64,000 nucleotides of DNA from Elmis aenea (taxonomy: Eukaryota; Arthropoda; Insecta; Coleoptera; Elmidae), in assembly GCA_947652605.1 (NCBI GenBank), contig CANTFG010000060.1, positions 34,079-98,078 on the forward strand. Direction: 5' to 3'. Positions 55,701 through 64,000 of the stretch are shown here, piece after piece; the first letter of the stretch is position 1, and the number at the start of each line of letters is the position of its first letter. The position numbers and the translations under genes were made by a program. Below the pieces are notes generated by a model. That model had not been told where the DNA came from and ran no database searches. It saw nothing but the letters and a program-made list of their open reading frames with translations.

Positions 55701-58700
55701 GTTTGCGGCCCAAGAGTCATTTGCGGCCTTAAAGTCGTTTGCGGCCCAAGAGTAGTTTGCGGTCCGGGAGTAGTTTGCAGCCCGGGAGTCATTTGCGATC
55801 CGGGAGTCGTTTGCGGCCCGGGAGTAGTTTGCAACCCGGGAGTCGTTTGCGGCACGGAAGTAGTTTGCAGCCCGGGAGTCGTTTGCGACCCAGGAGTCGT
55901 TTGCAGCCCGAAAGTGGTTTGCGGCTTGGGAGTTGTTTGCAGCCCGGGAGTCATTTGCGATCTGGGAGTCGTTTGCGGCCCGGGAGTTGTTTGCGGCCTG
56001 GGAGTTGTTTGCGGCCCGGGAGTCGTTTGCGGCCCGGGAGTCGTTTGCGGCCCGGGAGTCTTGCAGCTTGGGAGTCCTTTGCGGCCCGGGTGTCGTTTGC
56101 GACCCGGGAGTCGTTTGCGCCCCGGGAGTTGTTTGCGGCCCGGGAGTTGTTTGCGGCTCGGGAGTCGTTTGCGGCCCGGAAGTCGTTTGCGGACCGAGAG
56201 TCGTTTGTGGTCCGGGAGTAGTTTGCGGCCCGGGAGTAGTTTGCAGCCCGTGAGTTGTTTGCGGCTCGGGAGTCGTTTGCGACACGAGAGTCGTTTACGG
56301 CTCAGGAGTCGTTTTCGGCCCGGAAGTCGTTTGTGGCTCGGGAGTCGTATGCGGCCTGGGAGTAATTTGCGGCCCAGGAGGAGTTTGCACCCGGAAAATG
56401 TTTGCGGCCCGGGAGTCGTTTGCAGCCCGGTAGTCGTTTGCGGCCCGATATTCTTTTACGGCCCAGGAGTCATTTGCAGCCCGAGAGTCGTTTGCGGCTG
56501 GGGAGTAGTTTGCAGCCCGGGAGTCGTTTGCGGACCAGGAGTTGTTTGCGGCCCAGGAGTCGTTTGCGTCCTGCGAGTCGTTTGTGGCCCGGGAGTAGTT
56601 TGCAGCTCAGGAGTCGTTTGCGGCCCGCGAGTGAATTGTACTTGCGTTATCCCCGTCGAGCATGCATAGTGAATTGTCTATGATCGATAAAAGTCAATTG
56701 TATTCGCTTCTCCTCTACCGAGCATGCAACGCGAGTCGTCTATTATCTATTAATGAAAATTGTACGGGCTCGGTTTCCTTTGAGCGCTTCGAGATTTATC
56801 GATGTTTTTATTTTGACGCATAGAACTTGGACGCAAAAGAGTTAAGCCGGATACAGATATTTCTATGGTCTCGGAACGGCGCCGTAGGCGCCCCAGTAGG
56901 CCCGTTAGGGCCTGCTGGTTCGTTAATATAGTAAAGAGGGCCAGCTTAAAGATTGGTTAAAGCTCTTTAATTCAATAAATAATGAAAATGAAGCCAAAGT
57001 CTTTACTTTTGCCCGATTGTAAATTTCTTGGTGTTACATAAAAGGCTATAAAAATTAATCTTCATAGGCAGTGTAAAAAAAATCAGCTTAAAAGTAAAAA
57101 TGGCATTGTATTTGACATTTAAAGCAAATTTTTGATATATTTTCAAAGCCTACTAGTTTTATTCTGCTAAATATTGTATTGTTGCCCGTGAATTTTCATT
57201 AAAACGGCAATAACTCGAAAAATATTACCTATAGACATAATACACCTTTTATAGATTTTATGGACAATTCAATTATCGATATGAAAATGTTGAGATATAG
57301 GGTGTTCTTAATACAATCTTGGTTTCCGGGTTTGGAACCGCGTCTTCTATATTTAGAAGTAGTTCCAAACCCGGAAACCAAGATTGTATTATGGATAACG
57401 GCCGCGAAAGCCTCAAGAATAAAATAGGGTGTTCTGTTTAAAAAAAAATTACTCATTCGTGTTGGAAGTTTAGCCGATTTGAACGGGCATTAGAGACACC
57501 CTGTATACTATTTTAAAAGTTCAACTAGTCAGCAATCACTAAGACACTATTGCGAACTAAAGTAGCAAAGTGATTCGTTCTGACATTGCCATGTTGTTAA
57601 ATATTAATATTTGTTCGAGTCCTGCCCCTTTAAATATAGTCGAAAAAACACGTATAACTTAAAAACGATTAATTTAGACACGAAAAACCTTCAACGTTAC
57701 CCAAATCAGCACGATGGTTTAAAGAAATATCAAAAATTCTGCAAGTTTGGTGGAATCGACGATGAAACTAACAAATGAAATAAAAAAGATATAATTAAAT
57801 TGAACGTTGGGCAATAGAAAACAACGGACACTTGTTTGATGTTATTCTCAAAACTTGTATTGAATTAAACTATCTTCTGTCGATTGCAGTTTGCGTTTTT
57901 TTAAATTAGTTTTAAAGTTACAATTAACACAAATCGGGTGATAAATTATTAGGACACCCAGTAATCGTGCGTGGATGGGCACGCGCGTGTTCAACAATGA
58001 ATGATTGGTAATATCTTACCTCCTTGTTGCAGCTGCCGGCAAGCGTGCTGCTCTCTTGTACAAAGAGCTGTTGAGACTAAAATAGAAACATTATTGGTTA
58101 AACATCATTACTAAAGTACAAAAATACCGAAAATTAGAACAAATTTCTACATACACAGATTGAAAATTGACACTGGGTGAAAAAAGAACAGAAGAAAATA
58201 AAATGAAGGGATAAAAAACAATGGAGAATGAGAGAGAAACAGCAATGGAGAAAGAATCTTAGATCTTTAAGTGGCAAATGAATTAGTAGTGGCAAACATT
58301 AAGTTTAAACATGAGGACATCCATAAAGTCACAAAAGAGGAGCCAAGTAGTAAGCAAAAATATCTGGAAGCAAATTTCAGACTCAAGGGTAAAGAGAGAT
58401 TTGAAAATCGGCAGTGACCATTATTGTTAATATTGGAAATAAAAGAGGCATATACAATACACACCCTAAAGAGAAAAAGAACAAAAAATTAAAAATTTAA
58501 AGTTACAGATTAAAACAAACGGAAACAAAAAGTAAGCACCAAGAAAAAGTGGATATGAAATTAAAATATGTGAAAGAGATAAAAAAAGAGGGAAGAAAAA
58601 TGGATGGTCGTCAAGGGGACCATCAAAAAAGCAGCAAAAGAAAATTGTGAAACAACTACAATAGGAAACAAAAATACAAAGAGAACGTGCGTGGTGGTCA

Positions 58701-61700
58701 AAGAAAATTAAAAATAAAATGCAGCAGAAAAAATGCTTGGAAAAATACTCGCAAACTAGAGATGCGAATGAATTTGAAATGTACAAAGAAATAAGACAAA
58801 GTAAAAAAAAAACATAATAAAACAAAATCACAAACGTGGATAGAATTTAAAAATAAAATAAGAGATGCCTTAAGGAAAAACGAAAAGCTATTGTACGGGG
58901 TTATTTATAGGGCAAATAAAACGGAACAAAGATATGGCACTTTAACAAATAAGAGATGAGAACGGATCTATACTATTCAACGAGGAGGAGAACGTGCATA
59001 GATGGAGAGACTATCTCAAAAACTTCTAAGAGATGGAAAAATTAAAACGAAAAAAAAATACAGGGATGGGAGGAAGCGGAGGAAAACGAAACAGAAGAAG
59101 TACATATTACAATGGACGAGTTAGAAAAAGCGACATCTAAAATGAAAATGGACAAGGCAAGAGCACACGACGAAACAACACCAGAAATAATCAACCATAG
59201 GGAAGAGGCAGGCAAAAGAAGGAACGGCCCCCGAAGACCGGCAGGTAGCTATTATGGTACACGTACACCCATACTATAAAGGAGATAGCAGAGTGTGTAG
59301 TTACTACATAAGTATATCACTATCATCTACACCAAGAAAGCTTTACGCAAGTATACTAAAAAACAAATTTAGAGAGAAAGTTGAACATACATTGGACGAC
59401 AGCAAATGCGGATTTAGATCCAACCGTAGCAAACAGGACCTGATTTTTGCGCCGAGACAGCTGAGTGAAAAAGCATTACAAAAATGTTGAAGAGTGCACA
59501 TTACCTTTATATTATAAAAAGAGAACAGATATGAGATTGAACATAATCTAAGGCTGGATGGGATGCACCAAGTACAAGTAAAAAGCTATAAATATCTATG
59601 ATTGCACCTATACTATAACGGAAAGACAGATAGAGAGACAAACGAGAGAATAAGCTAGGCTATTATGGCGATAAAGAAAAATTTTCTTGAAAAAAAAGAG
59701 ATGCCCAAAGAAACAAGGGTAGAGATATATCTCAAAATGTTTAACCGTATCCTAACATACGGTTGCAAATCATGAACCACGACCAAAAAACAACAAAGTC
59801 GTATTAAAAGTATGGAAATGAGGATTTTAAGAACAATTGAAAATAAAATGCGTAGGGACAAAATTAAAAATAACAGCCATAAAAAAAAACTTGAAAGTAC
59901 AACCAATAGAACAAAACATCCAAGATGGCTGGCTCATGTATATGATATGGGAGAAGATAAGATGCCGAGGAAACATATGAAGGGTGAACGAGAGCGAAAA
60001 ATCGAAATGGAAAACTTGGAATGAGGAGGTGAAAAGCTGCCACGAACAGGATGATCGAGTGAAGTAAGGTAAGAAAACCAACAAGAGATAGAAAAAGATG
60101 AAGGGTAGTATAAAAAATGAGGCCACAAACATAAAAAGTCTTGCACCTAACGGTGGGAAGGCGTGAGAATAAGAAGATGTTCGTAGTTGACAAGTTAAAT
60201 GCTAAAAAACTTGTGTTACACCACACCCTATTCTTAGTTAACCTTTAAGTAGTCGCACGGCGCCGCAGAGGCACCAAGCGTTTTTTAAATCGTTGTTACA
60301 TTTTTAATTATTTTTTGTCACTAATATCTGTTTATGTATTCCTCAATTGTACTTTTAGGAATACAAATTATATAGTATTATTCATATTTCTTTATTTTAC
60401 AGTCCGTAAAATGCAAGTATGTGTTACTCGGCATGAACGCTGTCATTTATGCCCTAAGGCTAAAAATCGACATTCGCAACAAATTTATTCGCAATGCCAT
60501 AAAAATATTTGTTCAGAGCATACAATAAAATTTTGCAGTGAATGCTTTGCATCCAATATTTGATTCGTATTAAAAATAAATTATTTTATGTTTTTACAGT
60601 TATGTTTTATATACAGATATATATTTTTTATATCTTATAATTTATTTAGTCATTGTTATTCCTTTTAAGATTTAGCTTATATTTTATGAATAAACCAGTT
60701 TAACACATTTTTAAGATTTTAAGTCTAAAACACTGTATAAAACCCCATTGGTGCCTCCGAGGCGCCATGCGAGTAGTTATGTATACACAGTACACGCGAC
60801 TAGTTAAAGGTTAATTGCAATAAATGGTGCAAGTATGCTTTATGACTTGCCGCATGTTTTTTCACATATTCATACCAATTATCATGTAGATAAGAACGTT
60901 TTATTGCACACGTTTTGAACAGAAGTCACCAAATGTTATCGATTATCGAACAATATTTGTGTTTTCATTGTATCATGCCAAGGTTGATTTTATTTTTTAA
61001 GATTTATCAACTATATTAATTGCAATAATTAAAATAATAATAGAGATTGGATGACACATTAATTTATATTTGTACTAATCTGTAGGAAAACTCGAAAATT
61101 ATAAATTAATATCCAAACAGCAAGTGATGTATGACCACGTGCAGAGATCAAAATACGTTTTTGCTGCTTGCATACCTCATGCCAAAAAAGAGGCGTCAAT
61201 GTTGCTTTAATTTAATTAATTAATAAAAGAAAACAAAGTGGAGATGTGCACGTGGGCGTATTCGGCAACAATAATATTATGTAAAGAGGTTTATATTTTC
61301 AGCATTAAAAAAAAGATAAAATCATTGAAATCTATAAGATGTCTGTAATCCATAAAGAATAAATAGAGTATGTTTTACACTTACTGAAGTTAAGCATCGG
61401 CATCAGCTCCCTGAGCAACTGCTTTTCTGTAAGGAAAAACTTTGTAAGAATTTTTGTAACTATTTTCAAATACATTTGACTGATTACGCAAAAGTTGAAA
61501 GTTGCATGAAATTTTAATAAATACTTACTTAGGTTCTCGCTCACAGCAACTGCTGCCCCCTCCTCAGCAGCAGATGACTGTGAGCTGGATGATCCGGGTG
61601 TGTACTGGTGTGGGATGAAGGGCCGGTGTACGACCCTCTCGTACTCGAGTTCGGGGAAGGACGAGTCGGATCCTACAACAGTCACCGATGGCGTGGCACC

Positions 61701-64000
61701 CCTGGCAATCGGGGTCGATGCCACGACACCGGTGAAAGATGGGCTGCTCGAATTGTCATTGGATAGCAACGCTGTACTAGCGGCGGTGGTGCGGGGTGGG
61801 CTGCTGCGTGCGGTACTGGCAGCGGCTGCTGCAGAGCGAGTCACCACCCCATCACTCGACCTCTGCTTTTTAATAAAGGCGTTTGTCTCTAAAAATATAA
61901 AAGAAAAAACATCATAAACTACAATCCTACATAATCAAAATATTTTTATCTTTTACTGTTTGTATGTAATTTTGGGTAACAGTAAATCAAACACCTTGTA
62001 TATTAGTTAATACTTGAAAAATCAACTACACGTAAGTTATGGATCCTAGGATTCACCCCCTTTATGTTCACCTTTAGTAGAATATTTTCCACTGTATTAA
62101 TTTAAATGCTTTTATTTCATACTTTAAGGTTTCAAATCGACTGACATTACGAATGGATACGTTTTAGTTACAACGTTGTAGCTGACTCGATATGAGACCA
62201 TCCCTAACAGAAACAAACTATGCAAACTCATTGCCTTATAAGGCAATGCTTCCAATCCTTCTAGAAGATTCTAAAGTAAATAAAGCTCACGTATAATTTC
62301 TTGTAATGTATCATCGACTTACAATTATATCTATTGCTACTGTAAGTTTGTTTTTTTTTTTAATAGTGATAAGCTGTAATTCCCTATTATTGAGCAATCC
62401 GGCTGGATCTGCGGCAATAAAATAGCTAGTACGCACTTTGTATTATACTTTTTAGGGCTCTATCCAGTTGCGGTTTAAGCAGGTGTCGGACTCCGGGCTC
62501 TTAGAGGCCCCGGGGTCTGTGCAATTAATTTATTCATTGCATAAAGAAACGAAACTTACATTTCAACGTCTTAGCTAATAATAATAAATTTGCGTGCAAA
62601 ATTGCAAATACATATAAGAAAATGGACGGTAGAATAAGGAAAAGAAACGAAAACGAACAAATACACAACGGTTTTTCAAAGAGTCAATGCTACCAAAACA
62701 AAAGATTAGGTGTTCACCAATTAAAGGTCCTAATTTGTTAAAGTCATTAGATAATTTAATTTAACAATTTCGTGATGAATGTCCAGATATAGAAAAAGAA
62801 GCAACAAACATGTGATGAATGGGATGAAATATTTAGGCCACTGAAAAATAATTGAAAACCCATATACGTATTTTGTTAAGGAGAAAATTTCATTTTTAAT
62901 TATTTTAATTTTTTTTTTGTGACAGTATTACTGCAGAACGTACTCAAAGAAATAAAATGTGTAAGGACAATAAAGAAATTTTTAAAATATTCTTTGATAT
63001 AAGTTTGCCCTACTTGGAAAAGAAGAAGAGACAAAAATATACCAGGAAGCAAATGAAATGTACCCAAACACTTTACAAACATAAAATTTATTAATTTTTT
63101 TACTATTCCTAAATGTACCGTTAAACCGACTTAAAAATTTATTTAATTTGTGCCTCACACAACAAAAACTACCCAATGAGTGGAAATTATGTCAGCTCTC
63201 TTCACTTTTCAAAAAGGGAAAAGAACAAACCCAGATTGTTACAGAGGATTAAGTGTGACTAGTACTTCAAGTAAGTTATAGGGTACAATTATTGAAATAA
63301 GACTAAGAACAGAAGAAAGCCCAAGGTGAAATTCCAAGAAACAAACTTATGCACACAAAAATGTTCTATTGCGATTTTTCTAAAAATGTTGTTATGTAAG
63401 TGTATAAAAGAGAAAGAAAATGTTTTGCAAACCGTATAAAGAAATATGTATGGTGCCATTAAAAAAAAAAACAATATGGTGCCACAACTCCTAAAAAACA
63501 AAAGGAAACAAACATTTGACATGAAGATATTTTGGGAAATACTGTATTAAACAACTGCTATTTGAAACTTTTTTAAATAATTCTTTCCAATAAGAAAATA
63601 AGTGGGGGTGTCATAAGTAATGCCTCGCCCTGTATTTAAAGAATAAAGTCATAATTATAAACAAATATATATTCTGACGCAAACTCGTTTTCTATAGTTA
63701 GATAAATTTTAGGGGCCCCATAAATTTTACCGCCAGGGACCTCCCGCTGGAATAATCCGCCCCTGGCTCTATCGATAACAAATCTCATAAATGTACAATT
63801 ATAATACCATTTGACACGCATACACACGGATGTCAACGCGAAAATGATCAAAACGGGTTCAGAGGACCACAGAACGTGTAAATCAGTCGAAATCTCGAAA
63901 AAGAACATTTTCGCGATCGCAACACATTTTTCATACTACGTACGACGATTATGTCGAGTTACTTGTATGCAAATAATAAATTATGCTTACCAGTCTCTTT
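46712..64000 (-). CDS. Unidentified multi-exon host gene (partial)
   Basis: Minus-strand exons 63991-64000, 61529-61888, 61385-61426, 58020-58076, 50278-50358, 48140-48234 and 47037-47093 have GT-AG borders and join in one unbroken phase. A last exon 46712-46756 (QPMLMANAKDNLTD-stop) is possible but weak. The product has a Ser/Thr/Ala-rich segment, then ELEYERVVHRPFIPHQYTPG, LKKQLLRELMPMLNF, AKLAGIVDENGQPSLIGMRH, VGLVGGVEEVAHNAIAVHW and a charged helix ILLEYNKGLEQELRSGG. I do not recognise the family. The other phases of exon 61385-61426 are closed, which fixes the frame. Introns reach 8 kb and are filled with repeats. The 5' part lies beyond the window. Confidence 0.6.
47094..48139. other. 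Intron of the unidentified gene, nothing else seen
   Basis: AT-rich; no coding remnant or repeat structure recognised. Confidence 0.45.
48986..49263. mobile_element. hAT MITE, 278 bp, 8-bp TSD
   Basis: Inverted ends CAGTGGCGTAGGCAG and its complement enclose 278 bp without coding capacity. GGGCAATG is duplicated at 48,978-48,985 and 49,264-49,271, as expected for hAT. It lies in an intron of the unidentified gene. Two internal copies of a CTTTTTACG-TTTATTAACCCCC-like stretch are present. Confidence 0.92.
49272..50277. other. Intron sequence, no gene
   Basis: AT-rich, closed frames only. Confidence 0.4.
50359..52300. other. Intron sequence with a CpG-rich patch
   Basis: No gene is supported. 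51,530-51,760 is rich in CpG (cgtccgcgtcgggacggcgg) compared with its surroundings, and 50,560-50,960 is also more GC-balanced. One ACAGGGTG-type end lies at 52,034. Minus-strand frames here are open for up to 111 codons but show no recognisable protein. Confidence 0.35.
52611..53075 (+). repeat. 136-bp tandem repeat, about 3.3 units
   Basis: Units containing tctctggaacggagccacc and ttcagtacactttgatcg start at about 52,611, 52,746, 52,882 and 53,018 (partial). Confidence 0.85.
53090..53472 (+). repeat. 18-bp minisatellite TTCCAAAATTCCCAAAAG
   Basis: About 20 imperfect units. Because 18 is a multiple of three, long repetitive frames (Asn-Phe-Trp-Glu-Phe-Trp, Leu-Leu-Gly-Ile-Leu-Glu) appear on the minus strand, which I do not regard as genes. 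Confidence 0.9.
53881..54535. other. Intron sequence with possible hAT-like end
   Basis: No gene. At about 54,174 cagtgtttcttaaactgtgg resembles a hAT-type end, but no inverted partner or duplication was found. 54,400-54,450 holds a small inverted repeat (ccgaaccg ... cggttcag). Confidence 0.4.
54536..55080 (+). repeat. GC-rich 18-bp minisatellite, block 1
   Basis: About 30 units of GTTTGCGGCCCGGGAGTC with point variants. Several reading frames on both strands stay open because the unit is 18 bp. Confidence 0.92.
55081..55492 (+). repeat. About 60-bp repeats between the two 18-bp blocks
   Basis: Roughly seven diverged units containing gcgcagcgcgagtcgtct, gatcgataaaa and then either gaattgtac-cgtttgcc or gaacttaacgcgcttagc, which suggests a two-unit higher-order period of about 125 bp. 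Confidence 0.75.
55493..56637 (+). repeat. GC-rich 18-bp minisatellite, block 2
   Basis: About 63 units of GTTTGCGGCCCGGGAGTC, more diverged at the right end. A few units are shortened or lengthened, which changes register. Confidence 0.92.
56638..56795 (+). repeat. About 60-bp repeats right of block 2
   Basis: Two to three further units of the 55,081-55,492 family (gagcatgcaacgcgagtcgt, atgatcgataaaa). Confidence 0.65.
56796..57309. other. Intron sequence, no gene
   Basis: The stretch near 57,200 (aacggcaataactcgaaaaat) resembles one near 9,265; otherwise nothing recognised. Confidence 0.4.
57310..57390. repeat. Long perfect-stem hairpin
   Basis: A 29-bp arm starting AATACAATCTTGGTTTCCGG pairs perfectly with its inverted copy ending at 57,390. 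The 23-nt interior also contains a short stem (cttct/agaag). It is flanked by agggtgttct on both sides, so it is probably the core of a small inverted-repeat element. Confidence 0.9.
57391..58019. other. Intron sequence, no gene
   Basis: AT-rich. An ACACCCTGTATA-type end is visible at about 57,497. Confidence 0.4.
58800..60235 (+). pseudogene. Degenerate LINE ORF2 remnant (RTE/CR1-like)
   Basis: Plus-strand frames with many stops carry recognisable blocks in order: a linker (IRDALRKNEKLLYGVIYRAN, DENGSILFNEEENVHRWRDY), the RT start (TMDELEKATSKMKMDKARAH), STPRKLYASILKNKFREKVE, HTLDDSKCGFRSNRSKQDLI and FAPRQLSEKA. The palm motif is missing. The C-terminal region follows (QQSRIKSMEMRILRTIENKM, PRWLAHVYDMGEDKMPRKHM). 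It lies in an intron of the unidentified gene, opposite to its direction, and is an old, inactive copy. Confidence 0.75.
60242..60810 (+). mobile_element. Non-autonomous piggyBac relic, 569 bp, TTAA TSD
   Basis: TTAA at 60,238-60,241 and 60,811-60,814 encloses inverted ends CCTTTAAGTAGTCGC and CCTTTAACTAGTCGC (inverted), plus paired subterminal GGCGCC-x-x-x-GAGGCACCAA motifs. The interior keeps only the last transposase exon. Confidence 0.88.
60403..60563 (+). pseudogene. piggyBac transposase C-terminal Cys-rich domain, lone exon
   Basis: A splice acceptor (tttattttacag) at about 60,402 precedes an open frame to a stop at 60,563. It contains CHLCPKAKNRHSQQIYSQCH, KNICSEHTIK and FCSECFASN. 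The C-x-x-C, C-x-x-x-x-C-x-x-H, C-x-x-C arrangement is that of the zinc domain that ends piggyBac transposases and binds element ends. The catalytic core is missing. This is what remains after an internal deletion. Compare the complete domain at the end of the transposase at 34.26 kb. Confidence 0.72.
60815..61384. other. Intron sequence, no gene
   Basis: AT-rich, nothing recognised. Confidence 0.4.
61889..63139. other. Intron sequence, no gene
   Basis: No coding remnant I can support. A GC-richer patch at 62,460-62,520 (gtgtcggactccgggctctt) stands out but is not identified. Confidence 0.4.
63140..63310 (+). pseudogene. LINE reverse transcriptase scrap
   Basis: The plus strand reads LPNEWKLCQLSSLFKKGKEQ and, after a shift, a YRGLSVTSTSSK-like stretch. 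This is the N-terminal RT block of a LINE, comparable in position to NYRGISLL in intact copies. It is very short and broken. Confidence 0.5.
63311..63990. other. Intron sequence next to the right-hand exon
   Basis: A sequence gtcataagtaatgcctcgccctgta at about 63,610 looks like the end of a mariner-type element, without a visible partner. No gene is supported. Confidence 0.35.

Noticed and set aside
54457..56669. Long frames in both strands with Pro-Gly-Val-Val-Cys-Gly or Arg-Ala-Ala-Asn repeats
   Set aside because: They are a by-product of an 18-bp tandem repeat, which keeps several frames open at once. There is no start context, splice support or non-repeat sequence.
58466..58831. 121-codon Phe/Leu/Ser-rich minus-strand frame
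   Set aside because: It is the antisense of A-rich sequence just upstream of a decayed plus-strand LINE; its composition is that of T-rich antisense.

Overview
The window looks like AT-rich insect nuclear DNA, perhaps a beetle, although the species cannot be read from the sequence. The evidence is short introns of about 50-60 bp with GT-AG borders, and the mix of mobile elements: Jockey-like LINEs, Gypsy elements with a tRNA-type primer site, hAT, piggyBac, mariner and Penelope-like pieces. Most of the window is transposable element DNA. Host coding sequence appears only as small exons, all on the minus strand.

Region 1-13.3 kb is a graveyard of fragments. It holds a LINE (ORF1 plus the start of ORF2, minus strand) inside a piggyBac-derived coding fragment, a degenerate reverse transcriptase, three exons from the end of a kinesin motor domain, Penelope and mariner scraps, two copies of a 1.1-kb unit carrying a five-exon small gene (copy 1 open, copy 2 broken), Gypsy pol remnants beside each copy, and three LINE remnants (9.7-13.3 kb).

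Region 13.3-18.4 kb holds a 2.1-kb inverted-terminal-repeat element without coding capacity, half a mariner transposase and a weak small-gene model.

Region 18.6-36.4 kb is a nest. A Jockey-like LINE of about 4.4 kb (ORF1 and ORF2 with three breaks) has a hAT transposon in its 5' leader (8-bp duplication TATACAAG) and a 10.8-kb piggyBac insertion in its 3' UTR (TTAA duplication). The piggyBac in turn holds an env-less Gypsy element with identical 318-bp LTRs (duplication AAAG) and a 1.8-kb foldback element. A second, 5'-truncated copy of the same LINE (37.5-46.7 kb) serves as the empty-site control. It carries its own insertion, a complete gag-pol-env errantivirus-type element with identical 341-bp LTRs (duplication TGCA). 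Both LTR elements use a primer site beginning TGGCGCAGTCGG and appear to make Pol by a -1 shift at the same heptamer, AAATTTT.

Region 46.7-64 kb is mainly introns of one unidentified minus-strand gene. Seven GT-AG exons are joined in consistent phase. The introns contain a hAT MITE, several satellite-like arrays (a 123-bp array interrupted by 136-bp and 18-bp repeats, then a GC-rich 18-bp array with 60-bp repeats), a long hairpin, a degenerate LINE and a 569-bp piggyBac relic. No prokaryotic feature, CRISPR array, rRNA or convincing tRNA was seen.
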